Shown here: in pieces, positions 53,605-61,883 of the stretch
How positions within the stretch are numbered: position 1 is the stretch's first letter
How the letters are laid out: each line of letters begins with the position of its first letter
NCBI GenBank assembly: GCA_014874455.1
Contig: JADBJL010000065.1
Span: forward strand, 1-64,000
DNA from: Thermomicrobiaceae bacterium
GTDB lineage: Bacteria > Chloroflexota > Chloroflexia > Thermomicrobiales > Thermomicrobiaceae
Direction of reading: 5' to 3'
Length of the DNA: 64,000 bases
Translations under genes and position numbers: made by a program
The notes under the pieces: generated by a model
Seen by the model: the letters and a program-made list of their open reading frames with translations, nothing else
What the model was told of the DNA's origin: nothing
The model's database searches: none

Positions 53605-55797
53605 CTAGTCGGCCTCAGCCATCGCCGGTGCCGTCGTCTCCTCGACAGCGGGATACCGTCCTGGCTGGCGCACGAGCTCCGGGTACTCGATGCGCGGATG
53701 GTAGATCCCCTCGAGGATGCTGAGGAATACCCGGCGGATCTCACCGACCTGTCGCAGGGTCAGGTCGCACTCATCGAGCTGGCCGTCCTCCAGCCGCTCG
53801 CGGATGATCCGGTCGACGAGCTCTTCCAGCTTGCTCCCCGGGCGGGCCGCCTCGCCTTCGGCCGCGTCTTCGTAGAGCTTGCCCGACTGCGCCGCCGCCC
53901 TCACCGTCGCCTCCACGCTGTCGGCCAGGAGGATCACCCCTGCCTCCTTCGTCTGCGGCTTGGGGCCTGGGTAGCGGAACTCAGCCTCGTCCACCGGTTC
54001 GCCACTCGCCAGGGCCTTCGAGTAGAAGTACCGGATCAGCGAGGTACCGTGGTGCTGCTGGATCACGTCGACGATCGGCTTCGGCAGGCGGGCCTTGCGT
54101 GCCAGCCGGACGCCGTCTGACACGTGCTCCTTGATGAGCTGCACGCTGGTGCGCGGGTCGAGCGTCTCGTGGACGTTCGTCCGGTTGGCCTGGTTCTCGA
54201 CGAAGAAGGTGGGCCGGATCACCTTACCGATATCGTGGTAGAGCACCGCGACCCGCGTCAAGAGCGGGTCACCACCGACCACCTCGGCGGCTGCCTCGGC
54301 GAGGTTACTCACCACCAGACTGTGGTGGTAGGTGCCTGGAGCCTCGCGGGCGAGGCGGGCCAGCAACGGCTGGTTGGGGTGCGCCAGCTCCAAGAGCTGG
54401 AGGTGCGTGGTAATGCCCAGCAGCCTGCCCAGCAGGCTGAACGACAGGAAGCACAGGCTAGCCGACAGCGCGCCGTTCACCGCCGCATACACCAGAAACG
54501 TCACCGCCTGCGCAGCAGCGACACGGCTGTCGACCAGCTCGAACAGGAGGGCGGTCGTGCCCGTCGCGGCGGCGACCGCCAACCCGCTCCACAGGAAGGT
54601 CACGGTTCGCTCGGCCCGCCAGATCACCGCAGCGCCAGCCAAGCTGCTCACGAACGCGAACAGCGTGATCTCGTACGAGAGCCCGGCGACAGCACCGAGG
54701 TACAAGCTGGTGAAGGCGGCGGTGATGGCAGCGATCCGGAAATCGAGCAGGATTGCCAGGAGCATGATCGCGCTGGCGATCGGGAACATGTAGCGCAGTT
54801 CCGGGTGGGGCAGCACCAGCCGGCCGAGGGAGACCGAAGCGACCACCATCACCGCGATCAGGAGAAGCTGCCGCATCTGGCGCGTATGGCGCAAGAACCG
54901 ATGCAAGGAGAACGTCAGCCCGGCTGTGATCAGCGCCAGTATACCGAGCAGGCCGATGAACTGCTGCCAGGACTGCCGCGGGGTGAGCAGCCCGAAATAC
55001 TCGAGCTTCTCGATCACCTCTGGAGTCACGACATCCCCATCGCGCACGATGACCTGCCCAGCCTGCACCGTGATGAGCACCGGTTCCACCTGCTTCGCGG
55101 CCGCCTCACGCGCTGCCTTGGTGCGCTCCTCGTCGACCTGCACGTTGGCGCGGATGAACGGCCGTGCCAGGGTGATCGCGAGCCGGCGCTCGGTGGAGGT
55201 CAACGACGGATCAGCCAGGCCGAAGAGCGACTCTTTCGCCGCAGCGACGTTCTCCGGGCGCACCTCCCCGTCCATCACCGCCATCAGCAGCCGGCGTGCC
55301 TCGGCTTCGATCCGTAACCACGACGCGTCGCTGACACTGACCAAGAGCTGCGCATCGTCTGCGGTGAGGCCCTCGAGAGCCGCCTGGGCTTTCTGGGTCG
55401 CCGCGGCGAGATCCCCTCCCCGCTCGGCGCGGATCGTCTCGACCTGCGCCAGGAGCCGGTTCAGCGCCTCGAGCTGTGCCGTCGCGATCAGCGGGTCGTG
55501 GACGAGGACGATGTTGCGCGCATCGTCGTAGGCTTCTTTACGCGCCTGCTCCGTCAGGAGCTTGCTCTCGAACGTGGCGGTACGAGGAGCTTTGACCGTT
55601 CGGTCGGCAATCTGGCCGGCGCGCAGGTTCAGCTCGCCCGACTCCCAGGTCGTGTAGAGGACGGCCGTGAGGACGAGGGCGACCAGGGAGAAGAACGCTG
55701 CCATCGCGAGCAACGATCCCGCCCAGGGATGCTGACGCTGGATCGCCACGAGCTGGGCCAGCCCGGGGAGTCGGATTGTGTGACGACGGCGGGGCAT
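53605..55797 (-). CDS. 7TM-HD phosphodiesterase (PgpH-like)
   Basis: A 730-residue membrane protein. An N-terminal helix (about 27-50) precedes an extracellular 7TMR-HDED sensor domain, then seven helices at about 280-470, then a cytoplasmic HD domain with THHSLVVSNLAE, LYHDIGKVIRPTFFVENQ and a later IQQHHGTSLIRYFY. PgpH-type proteins hydrolyse c-di-AMP to pApA. The HD metal ligands are complete. It sits 12 bp before ybeY, a common neighbourhood in Gram-positives and Chloroflexi. Confidence 0.92.
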   Translation of the reverse strand: MPRRRHTIRLPGLAQLVAIQRQHPWAGSLLAMAAFFSLVALVLTAVLYTTWESGELNLRAGQIADRTVKAPRTATFESKLLTEQARKEAYDDARNIVLVHDPLIATAQLEALNRLLAQVETIRAERGGDLAAATQKAQAALEGLTADDAQLLVSVSDASWLRIEAEARRLLMAVMDGEVRPENVAAAKESLFGLADPSLTSTERRLAITLARPFIRANVQVDEERTKAAREAAAKQVEPVLITVQAGQVIVRDGDVVTPEVIEKLEYFGLLTPRQSWQQFIGLLGILALITAGLTFSLHRFLRHTRQMRQLLLIAVMVVASVSLGRLVLPHPELRYMFPIASAIMLLAILLDFRIAAITAAFTSLYLGAVAGLSYEITLFAFVSSLAGAAVIWRAERTVTFLWSGLAVAAATGTTALLFELVDSRVAAAQAVTFLVYAAVNGALSASLCFLSFSLLGRLLGITTHLQLLELAHPNQPLLARLAREAPGTYHHSLVVSNLAEAAAEVVGGDPLLTRVAVLYHDIGKVIRPTFFVENQANRTNVHETLDPRTSVQLIKEHVSDGVRLARKARLPKPIVDVIQQHHGTSLIRYFYSKALASGEPVDEAEFRYPGPKPQTKEAGVILLADSVEATVRAAAQSGKLYEDAAEGEAARPGSKLEELVDRIIRERLEDGQLDECDLTLRQVGEIRRVFLSILEGIYHPRIEYPELVRQPGRYPAVEETTAPAMAEAD

Positions 55798-55880
55798 CTC
55801 TCGGGTTCCCTCCGGCAGATCGCGTCGCGGGAGCGGAAAGCTGGGGCTCTACACGCCTCCGGAGGCATCCAGACTCAGCT

Positions 55881-56342
55881 CTACCCGCTCGCCAGCTCGG
55901 CCAGCGCCCGCCGAGCCGCTTCGGCGATGGCCCGGCCTTCTGCCCGCGCACCGACACGCTCGCGCAAGATCGGCATCAGCCGGCCCATGTCCCGCGGGCC
56001 GCTGGCTCCCAGTTCGCGCGCCACCTCTCTTGCGAGGTGCAAGAGTTCCTCGTCCGAGAGCTGGGGCGGCAGGTACTCCTGGAGCACAGCGATCTGCGCC
56101 TGCTCGCGCTCGACCAGATCCTGGCGTCCGCCCTGCGCGAACTGCTCGATGGCATCGCGGCGCAGCTTGATCTGGCGCCGGATCACCTCGATGATCTCCT
56201 CGTCGGTGAGCGGCCTGCCCCGCTCGATCTCGGCATTCTTGATATCGGCCCGCAGAAAGCGGAGCGTCTCACGCCGGGTCACGTCCCCGGCTCGGACTGC
56301 CTGCTGCAGATCGTCCAGCAGGCGCTGGGCTAGTGCGCTCAC
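55881..56342 (-). CDS. yqeY: GatB/YqeY-domain protein
   Basis: A 153-residue helical YqeY protein resembling the tail of GatB, which binds tRNA in the amidotransferase. It has the typical opening ALAQRLLDDLQQAVRAGD, ETLRFLRADIKNAEIERG and the LQEYLPPQLSDEEL segment. It precedes the 7TM-HD gene by 83 bp and is first of the operon. The product probably acts on charged tRNA; exact activity is not established. Confidence 0.92.
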   Translation of the reverse strand: MSALAQRLLDDLQQAVRAGDVTRRETLRFLRADIKNAEIERGRPLTDEEIIEVIRRQIKLRRDAIEQFAQGGRQDLVEREQAQIAVLQEYLPPQLSDEELLHLAREVARELGASGPRDMGRLMPILRERVGARAEGRAIAEAARRALAELASG

Positions 56343-56588
56343 CGCTCGTCCTTCTCACACGTCACAGCCGCGCAACCGGGCGGAGCACGCGACCCTCGAG
56401 TGCCACCGCCCACGAGCGAACCGACGGACTGACCTCGCCGCTCGCCGGAATCACCCGGCTCAGGGATCACCGCGCTCAGCCAGGCGGCCGTGGATGCGGC
56501 ACCGACCAGCCCCAGGGTCTGCGGATACGCCGCGCATGGACGGCTTCGGAAGACTCGAGCTCCATGCGCGAGATCCCGTCAGCCAGGT
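56343..56588 (-). other. Long leader of the yqeY operon
   Basis: A stretch of about 246 nt without a convincing gene, between a good promoter and yqeY. It contains a 10-bp perfect hairpin stem CGCGCATGGA/TCCATGCGCG (56531-56570) with a 20-nt loop that has an inner CTTC/GGAAG stem. The message also shows GGGTGATTCCGGC (about 56444-56456). The rest shows nothing recognisable. A structured regulatory RNA is possible but I could not match it to a known riboswitch. Confidence 0.4.
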
Positions 56589-56594
56589 CAACGC

Positions 56595-56624
56595 AGTATA
56601 CGCTATGTCCAGAAGGCGCGTCAA
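56595..56624 (-). promoter_or_regulatory. Promoter of the yqeY operon
   Basis: On the minus strand TTGACG (56619-56624), an 18-bp spacer and TATACT (56595-56600). The start would be near 56588, giving a long 5' leader. Confidence 0.7.
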
Positions 56625-56814
56625 ACGGCGCTGACAACTCACCCGGCTGGTCGCTGTGGAGGCGGACACCCGCCTCGTTGTACAGGCCTCCAGACAGCGC
56701 TGGTCGATACGCTGCGTGTGGCTGTGGACGAGCCGCAGCGCCTGTCCAAGGCAAGACAGATCTGGCTCAGCTTGGCGGCCACCGAATCTGTCCTCCAGAC
56801 TGGCAGCCATCGAG

Positions 56815-56844
56815 TGGACGGCGAAATTGCCAGTGTGGTATAGT
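56815..56844 (+). promoter_or_regulatory. Promoter of tRNA-Glu
   Basis: TGGACG (56815-56820), an 18-bp spacer and TATAGT (56839-56844), ending 17 nt before the mature tRNA. Confidence 0.6.
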
Positions 56845-56861
56845 AGTTTGCGGCCTTTTGG

Positions 56862-56935
56862 GGCGCATTCGTCTAGCGGCCTAGGACACCGCCCTCTCAA
56901 GGCGGAGATCACGGGTTCGAATCCCGTATGCGCCA
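56862..56935 (+). tRNA. tRNA-Glu (anticodon CUC)
   Basis: Acceptor GGCGCAT/ATGCGCC, anticodon stem CCGCC/GGCGG with loop CTCTCAA (anticodon CTC), T stem CGGGT-type arm with TTCGAAT loop, discriminator A. The 3' CCA is not encoded. Confidence 0.95.
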
Positions 56936-56942
56936 CCCCACG

Positions 56943-56969
56943 ATCCCCCGCCGGCCTGGCGGGGATTTT
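56943..56969 (+). terminator. Terminator of tRNA-Glu
   Basis: CCCCGCC pairs with GGCGGGG (7 bp) with a GGCCT loop, followed by ATTTT. Confidence 0.85.
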
Positions 56970-57013
56970 CGTTCACACCGCGCTGCGCCAGCCTCGAACC
57001 ACGCCTCGCAGCC

Positions 57014-58648
57014 CTAGAAACCGAGCGCCAATCCCTCGACTCGCGGGTCAGAGCCACCGGTCAGCACCCTGGTCTCCGGATCCACCGCGATGACCTGGGC
57101 CGCCCCACCGGAACCCCAGTCACCGAGCCGCTGCACCCGGTGGCCACGGCGTTCCAGGTCGGCTAATACCGCGTCACCGTAACGGTCTTCGATCCGCAGC
57201 ACGAAGTCGTTCGGCAGGTTGATCGGGTCGGTGCCGGGGAAGCTGTACCAGCGCGGGTGCTCGACCGCCTGCTGGGGATCCATCCCGAAGTCGATCAGGT
57301 TGACGATGACTTGCAGGTTCCACTGCGGCTGCTGGTCACCGCCCGGCGTGCCGCCGACCCAGCGCAGACGGTCGCCCTGAGTGATCAGCCAGCAGTTGAG
57401 CGTGTGCATCGTCCGCTTGCCGGGGGCGATAACGTTCGGGTGCCCCTCTTCCAGCGTGAAGCCTCGCCCAGCGCGATTGTTGAGCAGGATGCCGGTGCGC
57501 CCGGCCACCACCTGGCTGCCGAAAGCCGCGGACAAGCTGTGGATGAAGGAGGCGGCATTGCCCCACCGGTCGACGACACAGAGGTAGGTCGTCTCGCCGT
57601 CGCGCTCGATGGCGCCGGGCGAGACCTCGTCCTGTGCCCGCTCCGGGTCGATCCGGGCGAAGCGGCTCCGGGCGAACTCCTTGCTCAAGAGCGTGGTGAG
57701 CGGCACGTCGACGAAGCGCGGATCGCCCGAGTAGGCCAGCCGGTCGGCGAAGGCCAGCTTCTTGGCTTCGACGAGCAGGTGGATCAGGTCGGGGCTCGCG
57801 GGCCCGAGCCGGCCCAGGTCGGCCTGCTCCACGATGTTCAGCTCCTCGAGGACGATGTGCCCCTGCGTCGGCAACCCGGTCTCGTAGACCGTGTAACCGC
57901 GATAGGTCGTCTGGATCGGCTCGCCGACCTCGCAGCGGTAGCCGGCCAGATCGTCCATCGTCAACAGCCCGCCGCTCTCGGCCATGAAGCGCGAGATCTC
58001 CTCAGCGATCTCTCCCTGGTAGAAGACGCCGGGGCCGCCTTCGGCGACGAGCCGGAGCGAGCGCGCCAGGTCGGGCTGGCGGAAGAGCGTACCGGGCCGT
58101 GGGACATCGCCGCCGGGCAGGAAGATCGCGGCCGAGGTGGGATACTTCGCCAGCTCGGCGGCGTTGGCGGCGATGGTTCGGCTCCCCTGCTCGGTCAGCG
58201 GGAACCCCTCCTCGGCATACTGGATGGCCCGCTCGAACAGCGGGCCTGGCTTCCAGGTACCGAAGCGCTCGATGGCGGTGAAGTAGACCGAGACCGCGCC
58301 GGGTACCGAGACCGAGAGCTGGCCGTAGAAGGGCATCTTCTGGTAGCCGCGATCCACGAAGAAGTCGCGGGTCGCGGTAGCCGGCGCCGGCCCGGAGCCG
58401 TAGAAGGCCGTGACCTTCCGGCTCGCTGCCTCGTAGTAGAGTACGAAGGCGTCGCCACCCAGGCCGCACATCGCTGGTAGGACGACACCAGTCACCAGCG
58501 CGGCCGCGACCGCCGCGTCCATCGCGTTACCGCCGCGCTGGAGCACCTCCAGCCCGGCTGCCGTTGCCAGCGGGTGCGCGGTCGCCACCATACCGTTCCG
58601 CGCCAGCACCGCCGCTCGCCGCGTCTCGCTTACCCGCCGACTCGACAT
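57014..58648 (-). CDS. Gamma-glutamyltransferase family protein
   Basis: A 544-residue Ntn-hydrolase of the Ggt/cephalosporin-acylase family. Expected autocleavage is just before T353 in DGETTYLCVVD; most Ggts read TTHxSVVD, so His and Ser are replaced by Tyr and Cys here. Substrate motifs NRAGRGFT and GGTPGGDQQ are present. There is no signal peptide, so a cytoplasmic hydrolase/transferase is implied. The ATG at 58648 follows AGGAGG; longer frames add 22 residues of no homology. Catalysis is likely retained because the Thr pair is kept. Substrate preference is open (glutathione, gamma-glutamyl peptide or acyl amide). Confidence 0.88.
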   Translation of the reverse strand: MSSRRVSETRRAAVLARNGMVATAHPLATAAGLEVLQRGGNAMDAAVAAALVTGVVLPAMCGLGGDAFVLYYEAASRKVTAFYGSGPAPATATRDFFVDRGYQKMPFYGQLSVSVPGAVSVYFTAIERFGTWKPGPLFERAIQYAEEGFPLTEQGSRTIAANAAELAKYPTSAAIFLPGGDVPRPGTLFRQPDLARSLRLVAEGGPGVFYQGEIAEEISRFMAESGGLLTMDDLAGYRCEVGEPIQTTYRGYTVYETGLPTQGHIVLEELNIVEQADLGRLGPASPDLIHLLVEAKKLAFADRLAYSGDPRFVDVPLTTLLSKEFARSRFARIDPERAQDEVSPGAIERDGETTYLCVVDRWGNAASFIHSLSAAFGSQVVAGRTGILLNNRAGRGFTLEEGHPNVIAPGKRTMHTLNCWLITQGDRLRWVGGTPGGDQQPQWNLQVIVNLIDFGMDPQQAVEHPRWYSFPGTDPINLPNDFVLRIEDRYGDAVLADLERRGHRVQRLGDWGSGGAAQVIAVDPETRVLTGGSDPRVEGLALGF

Positions 58649-58821
58649 CGAGTGTCCTCCTTCGTAGTACCTAACCCCGCTCAGCATAACCCAACCATCG
58701 TCCCAGTAGAGCATCTGACCGCAAGCGGATCTCGATTACGCTTATGCTAGGATTACAGGGCCACGAGCCGGAGGATTCTCCACGATGCGGCTCACCGAGT
58801 CGACAGCGAAAGGTGCCCAAG

Positions 58822-59700
58822 GTGGCAACCGATGGACAGCTCCGCTTCGGTATTAAGACGTCTCCGCAGCAGACCACCTACGAGGATATCCTGCGTGTCT
58901 GGCAGGAGGCCGACGCTAACCCGGCCATCGAGCACGCCTGGGTGTTCGATCACTTCATCCCGCTCGGCCCGGATCCGACAGGGCCCTGCCTGGAGGGCTG
59001 GGCGCTGCTGGCAGCCCTCGCCGCCAGTACCGAGCGGCTGCGCATCGGGGTGATGGTGACCGGCAACACGTACCGTCACCCGGCGGTGCTGGCCAACATC
59101 GCCGCGACTGTTGACGTGATCTCGCGTGGGCGGCTGGACTTCGGCATCGGCGCGGGCTGGAATGAACTCGAGCATTCGATGTACGGGATCGATCTCCCCG
59201 CTCCTGGCCGCCGTATCCGGATGCTCGGCGAGGCTTGCGAGGTTATTCGCCGGCTCTGGACCGAGGGGACACCCAGCTTCGAAGGCCGCTACTACCGGCT
59301 GCGGGAGGCGCGCTGCGAGCCCAAGCCTGTCCAGAAGCCTTATCCACCCTTCGTGATCGGCGGGAGCGGCGAGCAACTGACGCTCCGGGTCGCGGCCAGG
59401 TACGCCGACATCTGGAACTTCGCCGGTGGTCCCGTCGAGACGTTCCGCCACAAGAGCGCGGTGCTGGATCGCCACTGCCAGGAGATCGGCCGCGATCCCC
59501 GGTCGATCGTGCGCTCGGTGCAGCTCCGAGTCGACGACGCCGATCTGGCGGCGACGCGCGAGCTGGTGCGCCGCTACATCGATGCCGGAGCGACCCACCT
59601 CGTGCTCATCCTGAGGCCCCCCTTCCCCGAGGGCATCACCCATCGCCTGGCCGATGAGGTGATCGAGCCGCTCCGCGCGGCCTACCAGCCCGGTCATTGA
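58822..59700 (+). CDS. F420-dependent LLM-class oxidoreductase
   Basis: A 292-residue luciferase-like TIM barrel. Motifs are LRFGIKTSPQQTTYEDI at the start, EHAWVFDHFIPLG, RLRIGVMVTGNTYRHPAVLANIAATVDVISRGRLDFGIGAGWNELEH (read in parts) and PFVIGGSGEQLTLRVAARYADIWN. This is the F420-binding LLM subgroup common in actinobacteria and Chloroflexi. The GTG at 58822 is preferred because AAAGGTG lies 7 nt upstream; a GTG at 58813 is possible. Substrate unknown. Confidence 0.87.
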   Translation: MATDGQLRFGIKTSPQQTTYEDILRVWQEADANPAIEHAWVFDHFIPLGPDPTGPCLEGWALLAALAASTERLRIGVMVTGNTYRHPAVLANIAATVDVISRGRLDFGIGAGWNELEHSMYGIDLPAPGRRIRMLGEACEVIRRLWTEGTPSFEGRYYRLREARCEPKPVQKPYPPFVIGGSGEQLTLRVAARYADIWNFAGGPVETFRHKSAVLDRHCQEIGRDPRSIVRSVQLRVDDADLAATRELVRRYIDAGATHLVLILRPPFPEGITHRLADEVIEPLRAAYQPGH

Positions 59701-59707
59701 GCGGCGC

Positions 59708-60508
59708 TCACCGGCGATGGGCGACTACTTCGAGATGCGGCCGCAGCCAGGGCGGCAGCCGGCCGACGGGAAGGCGCCCGGCCAGCGGCCGCAGCGCGCG
59801 TAGCGGGATCTTGCGGAGCTGGGCCGGAGTCAGCCCGGGCTGCGCCACGAAGCGGCAGGCAAAGCCGCTTGCAGCCAGGCGGGCACGCAGGTCGCCCGGC
59901 GAGAACATCGAGGGGTGCCAGAAGTGGTAGTCGTACAGCCCGGCGAGCCGGTAGTACGGCACTGCCAGCAGGCGGTTCGGCGTCTTGAACAGGTAGAGCC
60001 CGCCGGGCCGCAGCACTCGGGCCACCTCCTGGAAATGGCGATCCGGATCAGGCAGGTGCTCGACCAGGTCGCTCGAGATCACGATGTCCAAGCTGCCGTC
60101 GGCGAACGGCAGGCGCTCGGCGTCGCCGCAGACCGCGAGCGCCCCGCACACCCGTCCCCGCAGCGGCTCGAGCGCCGTGCGGGCCAGATCGAGCCCGATC
60201 AGCTTGCGGTATCCCAACCGCTCGAGCGCCTGCAGTAGGAACCCACCCCCAGCGCCGAGCTCGAGTATCGAGAGATGGCGCGGCAGCGACTCCAGCACGC
60301 GCAAGAGGCCGCGCGGCAGGTTGTGGTCGCCATAGGTATTCGCCCAGTCCGGGTAGACCCGGTCGACCGCTTCGTAGAACTGGCGGCGCACCGCGGGCGG
60401 GGGGGGCTCGCAGCGGTAGCGGGCAGCACAGCCGCGACAGAGGAACGCCCGCCCGACGAAGGCGACCCCGCAGAGGAGACAGCATCGCCGCGAGCGCTCA
60501 ACCACCAT
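59708..60508 (-). CDS. SAM-dependent methyltransferase with zinc-ribbon start
   Basis: A 266-residue class I methyltransferase. The N-terminus has CCLLCG...FLCRGC, then the SAM motif LSILELGAGGGFLLQAL, DIVISSDLVEHLPDPD and ARVLRPGGLYLFKTPN. The ATG at 60508 overlaps the preceding gene stop by 11 bp. Its zinc-ribbon-plus-SAM layout matches the methyltransferase at 44513, and like that one it sits beside glycan-related genes. Confidence 0.85.
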   Translation of the reverse strand: MVVERSRRCCLLCGVAFVGRAFLCRGCAARYRCEPPPPAVRRQFYEAVDRVYPDWANTYGDHNLPRGLLRVLESLPRHLSILELGAGGGFLLQALERLGYRKLIGLDLARTALEPLRGRVCGALAVCGDAERLPFADGSLDIVISSDLVEHLPDPDRHFQEVARVLRPGGLYLFKTPNRLLAVPYYRLAGLYDYHFWHPSMFSPGDLRARLAASGFACRFVAQPGLTPAQLRKIPLRALRPLAGRLPVGRLPPWLRPHLEVVAHRR

Positions 60509-61883
60509 GCGTCCAGTCCTCTCGCAGGCGCCGCGCGCCCCACGCCAGTGTGCTGAGAAGCACGAGAGCGTAGCCTGCAGACAGCCAGGGGTCGCGCCAG
60601 AACAGGCGCGCGTAGCCACGAGCCAGGCCGCCGAGCACGGAGAACAGCGGCACCTCGTCCGCGTAGAGCGCGTTCAGTACCAGCCCGCCGGCCGGCGCGC
60701 CGGGGTCGTCGGCGCTCGAGAGCGGCAGCCCGCCCGGTGGCCGCACCCACGACCAGTGCACGACCACCGGCCGCTCCCCAGCCTCGATCGTGACGCGCAG
60801 GTAGCAGTCGCGCGTTGGGCCGGTGGGGTCGAACCTCGCCTCCAGCACCCCGGTTAGCCCTGACCACTGGGCCTGATCCAGCGGCGTCTCGACCAGCACG
60901 CGCTCGGCATAGGTCGGCCGGAAGATCAGGTCGCCGTCGGCCTCAGCATCGCCCTCGAGCCGATGGCCTTCCGGATAGACATCGCTGGGGCTGAAGCGGA
61001 AAGTGACCGCGCTCCCTGGCCGCGCGCCGACGGCAGTCAGGGTGAAGCGGTACTCCTGCCGGTAGGAGTCGGGCAGCGGCTCGAAGGAGAAAGTCACGTG
61101 GCTCTGATCGTGGAGCGCGGACGCTGGCAGCCGCGACTCGCGGAGCAGCGCGCCGTCGGAGAGCCGGTAGAGCCGCAGCACTACCTCCCCCGTGTTCTGA
61201 CGCGCTGGCGGCGGCAGGCTGGCGAACTGACCCTGATCGACGTAGCCCCGTCGCCCGTCCGGCAAGATGACCTCGGCCCAGCCTTCGCGGGCCGAGCCGA
61301 CCTGTACCTCCGTGCCGCCCGGGAGCACTGTCACCTCGCGGCCGGCGATGGGCGCCTCGCGGACGATGGCGGGCTCACCCTCGCGCAGCCGCCCGATGCC
61401 GGGCGAGAAGTCGGCGCCGTACGTCGAGACCCTCAGGGTAATGCCGTTCAGTCCGGGGTAGAGTGAGAGGAACGTCTGCCCGACCGTCCGGCCATCGACC
61501 AGCTCGCCGAGCCACTCCTCGCTCTCCGGCCAGGCGTAGAAGTCGCGGTCGGGATAGCGCGGGTCGAGGTGCGGCTCGTAGGTGACGCGGAGCACGGCGC
61601 CCCCGGTCAGCGCTGGCCTCTGGCCGGGCAAGAACTCGTTGGGCACGTTTACGCGAAGCTGGACGCCGCGCAGGCCATCGTACGCCGAGTAGAACGGCTG
61701 GCTGGCGCTCGTGTACACCGTGATGGTGCTGGCGCTCGGCGGGAGCGCGGAGACGAGCGCGAGCGGAGCCCGGCAGCCGGCCAGGAAGAGCGCCAGCCCG
61801 AGCAGCGCGGCCGGCCTCAGGTGCGAGCGGCCCTTGAGGTATCCCCCGGTGCAGCGAGTGGTTGTGGGCATCGGCCTCAGCAT
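60498..61883 (-). CDS. SH3-domain lipoprotein with C-terminal anchor
   Basis: A 461-residue exported protein. A lipobox-like LALFLAGC is near the start (about residue 37). A bacterial SH3 region (VREAPIAGREVTVLPGGTEVQVG, GRRGYVDQGQF) lies at about 170-220, two beta-rich segments follow, and a transmembrane helix (AGYALVLLSTLAWG) precedes a basic tail. The family is not recognised. It could sense or bind cell-wall glycan. GGGAGG precedes the ATG at 61883, which overlaps the upstream stop by 7 bp. Operonic with the glycosyltransferase-like and flippase-like genes. Confidence 0.7.
   Translation of the reverse strand: MLRPMPTTTRCTGGYLKGRSHLRPAALLGLALFLAGCRAPLALVSALPPSASTITVYTSASQPFYSAYDGLRGVQLRVNVPNEFLPGQRPALTGGAVLRVTYEPHLDPRYPDRDFYAWPESEEWLGELVDGRTVGQTFLSLYPGLNGITLRVSTYGADFSPGIGRLREGEPAIVREAPIAGREVTVLPGGTEVQVGSAREGWAEVILPDGRRGYVDQGQFASLPPPARQNTGEVVLRLYRLSDGALLRESRLPASALHDQSHVTFSFEPLPDSYRQEYRFTLTAVGARPGSAVTFRFSPSDVYPEGHRLEGDAEADGDLIFRPTYAERVLVETPLDQAQWSGLTGVLEARFDPTGPTRDCYLRVTIEAGERPVVVHWSWVRPPGGLPLSSADDPGAPAGGLVLNALYADEVPLFSVLGGLARGYARLFWRDPWLSAGYALVLLSTLAWGARRLREDWTHGG

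Noticed and set aside
56343-56588. A c-di-AMP (ydaO) riboswitch before the yqeY operon
   Set aside because: The GGTGATTCCGGC segment resembled part of the motif, but the remaining conserved elements could not be found by eye. It is left as an unassigned leader.
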